A stretch of DNA of 64,000 nt from Streptomyces lacrimifluminis. GTDB taxonomy: Bacteria > Actinomycetota > Actinomycetes > Streptomycetales > Streptomycetaceae. How positions within the stretch are numbered: the stretch's first letter is position 1; each line of letters opens with the position of its first letter. Below, one piece after another: positions 17,806 through 26,622 of this stretch. The position numbers and the translations under genes are program-made. Where the stretch lies: contig NZ_BMMU01000022.1 in assembly GCF_014646095.1 (NCBI RefSeq), forward strand, positions 62,001-126,000, read 5' to 3'. The notes below the pieces were generated by a model that worked only from the letters and a program-made list of their open reading frames with translations, had not been told where the DNA came from and ran no database searches.

Positions 17806-17909
17806 GCCTGCTGCCCTTCCGATCTGTCACGGTCAGATATCGACCGCCCTCAACGATACGGCCTCGCTCCGCCAGGTCCAGCAGGGACGACCTACCCGGT
17901 GTTGGTGTG

Positions 17910-17947
17910 ACCGTCACTGGGGGCTGCGCCCCCGGACGGGCTGAAAA
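17910..17947. repeat. Family B repeat, short inverted copy (B2)
   Basis: On the minus strand it reads CAGCCCGTCCGGGGGCGCAG then CCCCCAGTGACGGTC: the B-family head joined directly to the hairpin, with the middle deleted. It lies between cya and the biotin ligase gene. Confidence 0.65.
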
Positions 17948-18019
17948 TGCCGCCCGGCACCGAGAACTTCGAGGGCGCCCGTAAACGGACGGGATAACGG
18001 GTGGGCGGGGGGAAATTCC

Positions 18020-18934
18020 TTAGGCCGGCCGCAGGTGCACCACATCCCCCGCCCCCACCGGCTCCTGCACCCCCTCCTCCGTGGCGAGCACCAGCCTTCC
18101 GTCCCCGTCCACGGCAACCGCCTCGCCCACGATGGACCGGTCCCCCGGCAACTCCGCCCGCACCGTCCGCCCCAATGTCGCGCACCCCGCCGCATACGTC
18201 TCCTGCAGCCCCGACAACACGGGATCCCCCTCCACCGACCGCCACCGCACGTACCACTGCTCCAGCGACCGCAGCACCGCCCTCAGCAGCGGATCCCGGT
18301 CCGTCCCCACCGCCCCGGCCAGCGCCAGCGACCCCGCCGTCGGCACCGGCAGCTCGTCCTCGCGCAGGGTGACGTTGACGCCGATGCCGATCACCACCCC
18401 GTCCGCGCCGGACCGCTCCGCGAGGATCCCGCCCGCCTTGCGCTCCGCGCCGCCCACGTTCACCAGCAGGTCGTTGGGCCACTTGAGGGACGTATCGACG
18501 CCCGCGGCGCGTGACAGTCCCGTGGCCACCGCGACCCCGGTGAGCAGCGGCAGCCAGCCCCAGCGGGCCACCGGGACCTGCGTCGGCTTCAGCAGTACGG
18601 AGAAGAACAGCCCGGAACGGGCGGGCGCCGTCCACTGCCGGTCCAGCCGGCCGCGTCCGGCGGTCTGCTCCTCGGCGAGCAGGATCAGACCCTCCTCCGC
18701 CTTGCCCGCGCCCGCGAGGGCGACGAGATCGGCGTTCGTGGACCCCGTACTGCGGACGACCTCCACCCCCGACCAGAGCCCGCCCTCCCGGACCAGGGCC
18801 CGGCGCAGCGCGACGGCGTTGAGCGGCGGCCGGTCCAGGTCGGACCAGCGCCCGTCGCTTCCCGCCGCACCCTCCGGTCCTGCTGCGCCCTCGGTGTTGT
18901 CTGCGTCGTTGTCTGCGTCATCTCGCGGCGTCAT
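18020..18934 (-). CDS. birA: Biotin-[acetyl-CoA-carboxylase] ligase
   Basis: Attaches biotin to carrier-protein lysines through biotinyl-AMP; cytosolic, 304 residues from ATG 18934. The first 35 residues are acidic and low-complexity. The catalytic domain has TGSTNADLVALA, the biotinyl-AMP loop GRGRLDRQW (from residue 93) and the KWPNDLLVN segment, then a small C-terminal SH3-like domain. There is no N-terminal helix-turn-helix, so it is a monofunctional ligase, not a repressor. It is divergent from pccB, and the accA2 biotin carrier it should modify is 4 kb away, a sensible grouping. Confidence 0.94.
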   Translation of the reverse strand: MTPRDDADNDADNTEGAAGPEGAAGSDGRWSDLDRPPLNAVALRRALVREGGLWSGVEVVRSTGSTNADLVALAGAGKAEEGLILLAEEQTAGRGRLDRQWTAPARSGLFFSVLLKPTQVPVARWGWLPLLTGVAVATGLSRAAGVDTSLKWPNDLLVNVGGAERKAGGILAERSGADGVVIGIGVNVTLREDELPVPTAGSLALAGAVGTDRDPLLRAVLRSLEQWYVRWRSVEGDPVLSGLQETYAAGCATLGRTVRAELPGDRSIVGEAVAVDGDGRLVLATEEGVQEPVGAGDVVHLRPA

Positions 18935-19055
18935 GCAAGCCACACTAGATGTGGTAAACGCCGCACTGCCGATGGGTAGGCCCGCCACTACGCTACGGAT
19001 GAGTAGCCAACCCCCCCTTCTGAGCACGTCACTCTTTGCAGGGAGCCGCATCCCG

Positions 19056-20660
19056 ATGGCCGAGCCGGTACAGCCGCAACAGATCGACATCCACACCACC
19101 GCGGGCAAGCTCGCCGACCTGCAACGCCGCGTCGAGGCGGCGACGCACGCCGGATCGGGACGGGCTGTCGAGAAGCAGCACGCCAAGGGCAAACTGACGG
19201 CCCGTGAGCGGATCGAACTGCTCCTCGACGAGGACTCGTTCGTGGAGCTGGACGAGTTCGCCACGCACCGCTCGACCAACTTCGGGCTGGAGAACAACCG
19301 CCCGTACGGAGACGGTGTGGTGACCGGTTACGGCACCGTCGACGGCCGTCCGATCGCCGTGTTCTCGCAGGACTTCACCGTGTTCGGCGGCGCGCTGGGC
19401 GAGGTGTACGGCCAGAAGATCGTCAAGGTCATGGACTTCGCGCTGAAGACCGGCTGTCCGGTCATCGGCATCAACGACTCGGGCGGCGCCCGTATCCAGG
19501 AGGGCGTGGCGTCCCTGGGCGCGTACGGCGAGATCTTCCGCCGCAACACCCATGCGTCCGGGGTCATCCCGCAGATCAGCCTGGTCGTGGGCCCCTGCGC
19601 GGGCGGAGCCGTGTACTCCCCGGCCATCACCGACTTCACGGTCATGGTCGACCAGACCTCGCACATGTTCATCACCGGCCCGGACGTCATCAAGACGGTC
19701 ACCGGCGAGGACGTCGGCTTCGAGGAACTGGGCGGCGCCCGCACCCACAACTCCGCCTCGGGCGTGGCCCACCACATGGCCGGCGACGAGAAGGACGCCA
19801 TCGAGTACGTCAAGCAGCTGCTGTCGTACCTGCCGTCCAACAACCTCAGCGAGCCCCCGCTGTTCCCGGAGGAGGCGGACCTCGCCGTCACGGACGAGGA
19901 CCGCGAGCTGGACGTCCTGATCCCGGACAGCGCGAACCAGCCGTACGACATGCACACGGTGATCGAACACGTCCTGGACGACGCCGAGTTCTTCGAGACC
20001 CAGTCCCTTTTCGCGCCCAACATCCTCACCGGGTTCGGCCGGGTGGAGGGCCGGCCGGTCGGGATCGTCGCCAACCAGCCGATGCAGTTCGCGGGCTGCC
20101 TCGACATCGACGCCTCGGAGAAGGCGGCCCGCTTCGTCCGTACGTGCGACGCCTTCAACGTCCCGGTCATCACCTTCGTGGACGTCCCCGGCTTCCTGCC
20201 GGGCGTCGACCAGGAGCACACGGGCATCATCCGCAGGGGCGCGAAGCTGATCTACGCCTACGCCGAGGCGACCGTCCCCCTCATCACGGTCATCACCCGC
20301 AAGGCCTTCGGCGGCGCCTACGACGTCATGGGCTCCAAGCACCTGGGTGCCGATCTCAACCTCGCCTGGCCGACCGCCCAGATCGCCGTGATGGGCGCCC
20401 AGGGCGCGGTCAACATCCTCCACCGCCGCACGATCGCCGAGGCGGAGGCGAACGGGGAGGACCTGGAGGCCGTCCGCGCCCGCCTGATCCAGGAGTACGA
20501 GGACCACCTCCTCAACCCCTACATCGCGGCCGAACGCGGCTACGTGGACGCGGTGATCCTGCCGTCCGACACCCGCCGCCAGGTCGTACGGGGCCTGCGC
20601 CAGCTCCGTACGAAGCGCGAGTCCCTGCCGCCGAAGAAGCACGGCAACATCCCCCTCTAG
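19056..20660 (+). CDS. pccB: Propionyl-CoA carboxylase beta (carboxyltransferase) subunit
   Basis: Carboxyltransferase that moves CO2 from carboxybiotin to propionyl-CoA, giving methylmalonyl-CoA for polyketides and odd-chain metabolism. It has 534 residues from ATG 19056 behind GGGAG. Two crotonase-like halves are visible: the first has the oxyanion-hole GGARIQEG and the second GFLPGVDQEHTGIIRRGAKL with FGGAYDVMGSKHLGAD. The sequence closely matches S. coelicolor PccB as I remember it (SCO4926), ending in KRESLPPKKHGNIPL. It is followed 39 bp later by the small epsilon subunit pccE, which activates the complex. The partner biotinylated alpha chain is accA2 at 22808. Confidence 0.96.
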   Translation: MAEPVQPQQIDIHTTAGKLADLQRRVEAATHAGSGRAVEKQHAKGKLTARERIELLLDEDSFVELDEFATHRSTNFGLENNRPYGDGVVTGYGTVDGRPIAVFSQDFTVFGGALGEVYGQKIVKVMDFALKTGCPVIGINDSGGARIQEGVASLGAYGEIFRRNTHASGVIPQISLVVGPCAGGAVYSPAITDFTVMVDQTSHMFITGPDVIKTVTGEDVGFEELGGARTHNSASGVAHHMAGDEKDAIEYVKQLLSYLPSNNLSEPPLFPEEADLAVTDEDRELDVLIPDSANQPYDMHTVIEHVLDDAEFFETQSLFAPNILTGFGRVEGRPVGIVANQPMQFAGCLDIDASEKAARFVRTCDAFNVPVITFVDVPGFLPGVDQEHTGIIRRGAKLIYAYAEATVPLITVITRKAFGGAYDVMGSKHLGADLNLAWPTAQIAVMGAQGAVNILHRRTIAEAEANGEDLEAVRARLIQEYEDHLLNPYIAAERGYVDAVILPSDTRRQVVRGLRQLRTKRESLPPKKHGNIPL

Positions 20661-20699
20661 ACCGTCCGGACCGACCGCTCAGACAGTTCAGGAGCCGTT

Positions 20700-20909
20700 G
20701 TGAACATCAAGGTCGTACGGGGCAATCCGACCCCCGAGGAGCTCGCCGCCGCCCTGGCGGTGGTCCGAGCCCGCGCCGTGGCGGCGTCCTCCACGGCACC
20801 TGGCACCCCCGGCACGAAGGACGCGTGGTCGGATCCGGCAAGGATCACCACCCAGCACCTGCCCCACCCAGGTCCGTCGTCCTGGGGCCGGACCTACTGG
20901 CCAGGCTGA
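20700..20909 (+). CDS. pccE: Acyl-CoA carboxylase epsilon subunit
   Basis: Small accessory subunit of 69 residues, starting at GTG 20700 behind CAGGAG. It has the epsilon-family pattern: an N-terminal strand IKVVRGNPTPEELAAALAVV that gives the Pfam signature, a variable Ala-rich middle and a C-terminal Trp-containing SSWGRTYWPG. In S. coelicolor the equivalent subunit binds PccB and raises carboxylase activity. Operonic with pccB. Confidence 0.93.
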   Translation: MNIKVVRGNPTPEELAAALAVVRARAVAASSTAPGTPGTKDAWSDPARITTQHLPHPGPSSWGRTYWPG

Positions 20910-20924
20910 GCAACCGCGCCCCCG

Positions 20925-21056
20925 ACAGGGGCGCGGGGCTGTATCGATATGCGGCTCCGCCGCGATGGGGGTCCCCCCGCTCGAGCGAAGCCGAGACTGG
21001 GGAGGGAGCGACCAGCCCCCGCCGGCCCGCAGCAAACGATGCGCATAGCGGGGGCA
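20925..21056. repeat. Dispersed intergenic repeat, family A (copy A4, longest)
   Basis: The most complete A copy. It runs AGGGGCGCGGGGCTGTATCG, GCGGCTCCGCCGCGATGG, GGGTCCCCCCGCTCGAGCGA, AGCCGAGACTGGGGAGGGAG, CGACCAGCCCCCGCCGGCCC. Internal inverted repeats (GCGG/CCGC; GGGGG/CCCCCC) can fold. It lies just after pccE. Confidence 0.8.
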
Positions 21057-21059
21057 AGT

Positions 21060-21075
21060 TGAGTACGCGTACTCA
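21060..21075. promoter_or_regulatory. Perfect 16-bp palindrome
   Basis: TGAGTACGCGTACTCA is self-complementary and lies 35 bp before the small membrane-protein gene, at the end of repeat A4. A single related half-site (CGAGTACGCGCA) follows copy A1 near 1003, so it may belong to the repeat rather than be an operator. Confidence 0.45.
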
Positions 21076-21110
21076 GGCGCCCCCCACCCGCCAAGCCCCA
21101 CGCTAGTGGA

Positions 21111-21239
21111 ATGCTGTGGTCCGACCCCGAGAACGAGCCGCCGAAGGAACTGCGCGACGCGCAGCAGATGCTTCGGCGGCTCGGGTTTCTCATGGCGCTG
21201 GCGATGCTGCTCGCGATGATCGTCCTCGGCGTGCTGTAG
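21111..21239 (+). CDS. Small single-pass membrane protein
   Basis: Product of 42 residues from ATG 21111: a charged N-terminal half (SDPENEPPKELRDAQQMLRR) and one hydrophobic helix (LGFLMALAMLLAMIVLGVL) reaching the C-terminus, so a tail-anchored topology. GC-rich third positions and a sensible amphipathic design argue that it is real although short. It lies 40 bp before maf on the same strand and may be co-transcribed. Function unknown. Confidence 0.7.
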   Translation: MLWSDPENEPPKELRDAQQMLRRLGFLMALAMLLAMIVLGVL

Positions 21240-21279
21240 GACCTGTCCGGGCCCCGTACCCCGCCGATACCCTGGCCGC

Positions 21280-21903
21280 ATGACCGATGATCAGCCGCGC
21301 CGCCGTCTCGTGCTCGCCTCCCAGTCCCCCGCCCGGCTCAACCTGCTCAGGCAGGCCGGACTCGACCCCGAGGTGATCGTCAGCGGGTTCGACGAGGACG
21401 CCGTGACCGCGCCGACCCCCGCCGAACTGGCCCTCGCCCTCGCCGAGGCCAAGGCCGCCGTGGTGGCCGCACGGCCCGAGGTGCACGGCGCGCTGGTGAT
21501 CGGCTGCGACTCCGTCCTCGACCTGGACGGCGAGGCGTACGGCAAGCCCACCGACGCCGAGGAGGCCACCGCCCGCTGGAAGTCGATGCGCGGCCGGGCG
21601 GGCACCCTGGAGACCGGGCACTGCGTCCACGACACGGCGACGGGGCGCTCCGTCTCGGCCACCGCGTCCACCGTGGTCCGCTTCGGCGAGCCGACGGACG
21701 AGGAGATCGCCGCGTACGTCGCCTCGGGCGAGCCCCTCCACGTCGCCGGAGCGTTCACGCTCGACGGCCGCTCGGCGCCGTTCATCGACGGCATCGACGG
21801 CGGCCACGGCAACGTCATCGGCATCAGCCTGCCACTCGTACGCAGGCTGCTCGCCGAACTCGGCGTCGGAATCACGGAGTTGTGGACGCCCCGGGAGAAG
21901 TAG
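21280..21903 (+). CDS. Maf-family nucleoside triphosphate pyrophosphatase
   Basis: Hydrolyses non-canonical or modified NTPs (7-methyl-GTP, dTTP, UTP in characterised members) to the monophosphate; cytosolic, 207 residues. It has the N-terminal ASQSPARLNLLRQAG (the Maf S-x-x-R motif), the catalytic GCDSVLDLDGEAYGKP with the key Asp, and KSMRGRAGTLETGHCV. Length is normal. It follows the 42-residue membrane-protein gene and converges on the membrane protein at 21923. Which Maf subclass (YhdE or YceF) it belongs to is not settled. Confidence 0.94.
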   Translation: MTDDQPRRRLVLASQSPARLNLLRQAGLDPEVIVSGFDEDAVTAPTPAELALALAEAKAAVVAARPEVHGALVIGCDSVLDLDGEAYGKPTDAEEATARWKSMRGRAGTLETGHCVHDTATGRSVSATASTVVRFGEPTDEEIAAYVASGEPLHVAGAFTLDGRSAPFIDGIDGGHGNVIGISLPLVRRLLAELGVGITELWTPREK

Positions 21904-21922
21904 CCGGGGCGGAGGGAGACGC

Positions 21923-22384
21923 TCAGGGGGCGGTGGGGGTCGGCTGGGGCGTCAACGGGGAAGTGTCCTCGGGGGGCTCGGTCGCGGTGGGGTTCTGCTT
22001 GTCGTACGTCATCAGCAGGAGCACCACCAGCGTCAGCACCACGATCATGGCCAGGAACGCCGGCACACCCACCAGCCCCCAGACGAACGCGCCCAGCAGC
22101 GCGTGCACCACGGCAACGCTGATCAGCAGGATGCGGCCGAGCCCGGCCGGGGAGCGGTCACGCCAGGCGACGAGCAGGGCCACCACACCGCACAGCGCGA
22201 AGTAGGCGCCGAACAGCACACCGCCGACCTTCGAGGACACGGCCATCATGTCCGGGTCGAGGCCGGCGAGGGACATCTTCTGGCGGCCCACCACGATCCC
22301 CAGGAACCAGTTCAGCGCGGCAATACCGAACGCCTCCACGAAGAGGACGATCGCGACGATCCATGCCACCGGTCTGCGGACCAC
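21923..22384 (-). CDS. Four-helix hypothetical membrane protein
   Basis: Membrane protein of about 153 residues, taking GTG 22384 as start (MVRRPVAWIVAIVLFVEAFG). The frame is open back to 22522, but that extension looks non-coding. Four hydrophobic helices can be seen: AWIVAIVLFVEAFGIAALNW, VGGVLFGAYFALCGVVALLV, GRILLISVAVVHALLGAFVW and VPAFLAMIVVLTLVVLLLM. The tail is Pro/Thr-rich and cytoplasmic or wall-facing. It is divergent from accA2. I do not recognise a functional family; it resembles integral membrane proteins conserved across Streptomyces. Confidence 0.75.
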   Translation of the reverse strand: MVRRPVAWIVAIVLFVEAFGIAALNWFLGIVVGRQKMSLAGLDPDMMAVSSKVGGVLFGAYFALCGVVALLVAWRDRSPAGLGRILLISVAVVHALLGAFVWGLVGVPAFLAMIVVLTLVVLLLMTYDKQNPTATEPPEDTSPLTPQPTPTAP

Positions 22385-22807
22385 CGGCCCCCACCCACTT
22401 TCGACTGCGCACGGTCGCCGCTCAGGCGCCGCACGAGCAAGGCTGCTGTTACCACTACTACGTTCAGTTCGTACTACGTTCGGTACAGCGCGAACGCTAC
22501 TAACGGGTAAACGCGCGGACAAGGGTTCGGCGGAGGTTCCTCGGCGGGCAGCGAATCATTGGGCCGTTCGTAGGGAGTCCACAAAGAATCCGCGTGGGCC
22601 GCAGCACGCTCTCACAGAGACCTTGACCACATCAGGGGGCTAGGGTTTCCCGATGGAGTCCCGCGTACATAGGTGCGACAAGGGATTTCACGGGTAGGGC
22701 GAGCCTCGCATCACGCTCCGTGTGGGCAAGCTCACCAGTGGGGACGGGTCGATGCGCCGTGTCGGCAGTCCCTAAACTCGGCTTGTTTCAAGGAGGGAGC
22801 CTCAATC
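22385..22807. promoter_or_regulatory. Divergent intergenic region before accA2, with direct repeats
   Basis: This 423-bp gap carries the accA2 promoter region. ACTACGTTC occurs twice, at 22457-22465 and 22473-22481, 16 bp apart, beside CGTTCGGTAC and CGCGAACG. Such same-face repeats suggest a regulator site, but the owner is unknown. I see no convincing gene here. Confidence 0.4.
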
Positions 22808-24580
<1,773 letters not shown>

Positions 24581-24597
24581 CCGTACGACGTCACAAG

Positions 24598-24633
24598 GCG
24601 CCCGGTGGACTGAGCGATCAGCCCACCGGGCGC
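24598..24633. terminator. Terminator after accA2
   Basis: Stem GCGCCCGGTGG / CCACCGGGCGC with an inner CTGA/TCAG pairing, followed by TTCTTGTTC; 18 bp after the accA2 stop. Confidence 0.85.
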
Positions 24634-24667
24634 TTCTTGTTCCTGGCGTACGGTGCGCGCAGCGCCC

Positions 24668-24732
24668 GTACGCCAGGAGGGGCGCGGGGAACTGCGCGAC
24701 CAGCCCCCACCGGGCCCGCACCCGGCAAACAA
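24668..24732. repeat. Family A repeat, short form (copy A5)
   Basis: AGGGGCGCGGGGAACTGCGC followed by GACCAGCCCCCACCGGGCCC, the two ends of family A without the central XhoI-like core. A near-identical copy is at 44630-44690. Confidence 0.7.
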
Positions 24733-24804
24733 CCGCATCCCTACGGCGACCGGCCAATGGCATGCTGAACCCACGGAGCACGTACAGGAAGGGCAGGTGA
24801 CCCC

Positions 24805-25380
24805 ATGGCCCAGCCGCCGGCAGGCCTCCGTGCGGACGCCCGCCGCAACTACGAGCGCCTCCTCACCGAGGCACGCTCCGCCTTCGCCGAGCACGGGACG
24901 GACGCCTCGCTGGAGGACGTCGCACGGCGCGCCGGCCTCGGCATCGGCACCCTCTACCGCCACTTCCCCAACCGGCACGCCCTGTTGAGCGCCGTCTTCG
25001 AGGACGCGGTGAGCGACCTGCTGGCCCGCTCCCGCGAACTGCTGACCGACCCGGAGCCGTGCACCGCGCTGGTGACCTGGCTGCGCGAGATCGTCACGCA
25101 CGCCGGCGAGTACCGCGGCCTGGCACGGGCGCTCATGTCGGTGTCGTACGACGCCGACTCGGCGCTGGCCAGGTGCAGCAACCCGATGCGGGAGGCGGGC
25201 GCGGCCCTGCTCGCCCGCGCCCAGCGGGCCGGCACCCTGCGCACCGACGTCTCCATCGGCGACCTGCTCCAGCTCACCAACGCGATCGCGCTGGCGGCCG
25301 AGGAGACCCCGGACGACCCGGACCTGGCCGACCGCCTCCTGACCCTGACACTGCGGGGCCTGAAGGCCGTACCCGGGTAA
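24805..25380 (+). CDS. TetR-family transcriptional regulator
   Basis: DNA-binding repressor-type protein of 191 residues. The N-terminal helix-turn-helix (about residues 12-58: ARRNYERLLTEARSAFAEHG ... LEDVARRAGLGIGTLYRHFP) is textbook TetR. The C-terminal ligand and dimer domain is all-helical (VTWLREIVTHAGEYRGLARA). ATG 24805 follows AGGGCAGG. There is no obvious divergent target; it converges on the DeoR-type gene. Ligand unknown. Confidence 0.92.
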   Translation: MAQPPAGLRADARRNYERLLTEARSAFAEHGTDASLEDVARRAGLGIGTLYRHFPNRHALLSAVFEDAVSDLLARSRELLTDPEPCTALVTWLREIVTHAGEYRGLARALMSVSYDADSALARCSNPMREAGAALLARAQRAGTLRTDVSIGDLLQLTNAIALAAEETPDDPDLADRLLTLTLRGLKAVPG

Positions 25381-25437
25381 CCCGGTTCGTACGGCCCGAT
25401 CCTGACGGCCCGTTCCCGGCGACCCGTCCTACGAAGG

Positions 25438-26442
25438 TCAGCGGCGGCGGAGGTCTGCCACCCGGGCCCGTTCCCGCTCGCGCTCACCGGGTCCGCCGGG
25501 CTGCTCGCCCAGCATCGTGCCGCGCAGCGGATGGCCCGCCGCGCCACCGGGGAGCTGTCCCCGGCGCGGGTTGGGAAGCGGTACGTCCCGGCGCTGCTGG
25601 CGTCCCGGGACGTGCTCACCGCCCTGTTGCCCGTTTCCCGAGGAGTTGTTGCCCGAGCCCGACGATCCGGCCACGGCGATCTGCACCCCCTGGTCGGCCA
25701 GGGCCTGGAGTTCCGTACCCGCGCGGTCGTCGTGGACGGGCGGTTCGTCGGTGACGAGACGGGTGATCACATCCGTGGGCACGGTCTGGAACATGGTGTC
25801 CGAACCGAGCTTGGTGTGATCGGCGAGCACGACGACCTCGGCGGCGGCCTGCACCAGCGCGCGGTCGACGGACGCCGACAGCATGTTGGAGGTGGACAGT
25901 CCGCGTTCGGCGGTGAGCCCGCTTCCGGAGAGGAAGGCCTTGGACACCCGCAGCCCGTGCAGGGACTGCTCGGCGCCGCTGCCGACCAGGGCGTAGTTGG
26001 AACCGCGCAGAGTGCCGCCGGTCATCACGACCTCCACTCTGTTCGCGTGGGCCAACGCCTGGGCCACCAACAGGGAGTTGGTGACGACGGTCAGCCCGGG
26101 GACCCGCGCGAGCCGGCGTGCCAGCTCCTGCGTGGTGGTCCCCGCCCCGACCACGATGGCCTCGCCCTCTTCGACGAAGCTCGCGGCGAGGTCGGCGATG
26201 GCCGTCTTCTCGGCGGTCGCGAGATGGGATTTCTGCGGAAAGCCGGACTCTCGCGTGAACCCGCCCGGCAATACCGCACCGCCATGCCGGCGGTCGAGGA
26301 GTCCTTCTGCCTCCAGTGCGCGCACGTCCCGCCGTACGGTCACTTCGGAGGTCTGGACGACGCGGGCGAGCTCACGGAGCGACACGGCTCCATTGGCACG
26401 CACCATTTCGAGGATCAATTGACGACGTTCTGCAGCGAACAC
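25438..26442 (-). CDS. DeoR/GlpR-family transcriptional regulator with a long disordered tail
   Basis: Regulator of 334 residues from GTG 26442. The winged helix-turn-helix is residues 1-56 (ERRQLILEMVRANGAVSLRE ... TVRRDVRALEAEGLLDRRHGG). The sugar-phosphate-sensing domain follows, with GAGTTTQELARRL and VVTNSLLVAQAL. Family members usually stop near 255. Here about 80 more residues of low-complexity sequence are added, first Gly/Asn/Ser-rich (GSSGSGNNSSGNGQQGG), then Arg/Pro-rich (GERERERARVADLRRR). The DeoR name and nearby nucleoside genes make it a candidate for the CTACGCGCGTAG regulon, but no copy of that palindrome lies at its own promoter. Confidence 0.92.
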   Translation of the reverse strand: MFAAERRQLILEMVRANGAVSLRELARVVQTSEVTVRRDVRALEAEGLLDRRHGGAVLPGGFTRESGFPQKSHLATAEKTAIADLAASFVEEGEAIVVGAGTTTQELARRLARVPGLTVVTNSLLVAQALAHANRVEVVMTGGTLRGSNYALVGSGAEQSLHGLRVSKAFLSGSGLTAERGLSTSNMLSASVDRALVQAAAEVVVLADHTKLGSDTMFQTVPTDVITRLVTDEPPVHDDRAGTELQALADQGVQIAVAGSSGSGNNSSGNGQQGGEHVPGRQQRRDVPLPNPRRGQLPGGAAGHPLRGTMLGEQPGGPGERERERARVADLRRR

Positions 26443-26622
26443 GAAACTGACAGTAACCCCAACGACCGTCTGCTTTCAGCAGTTTGCGCCGAATAGCAGA
26501 AGTTGTTCACATGGGGCTACGGGAAGTGGTATACGCGCCTATCTCCCCTGCCTATGCCGCAGGAATGGGCCGCACACCACCGTGACCAGCGGGAAGTCGC
26601 TCCCCTCGCCGCCTCCCGGCCG

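Noticed and set aside
22616..22650. TTGACC ... TAGGGT as a sigma-70 promoter for accA2
   Set aside because: The spacer is only 12 bp, too short for a normal promoter.
25438..26442. DeoR-type gene as the proven regulator of the nucleoside palindrome
   Set aside because: Only proximity and name support it; its promoter has no copy of the palindrome, so I keep it as a candidate only.
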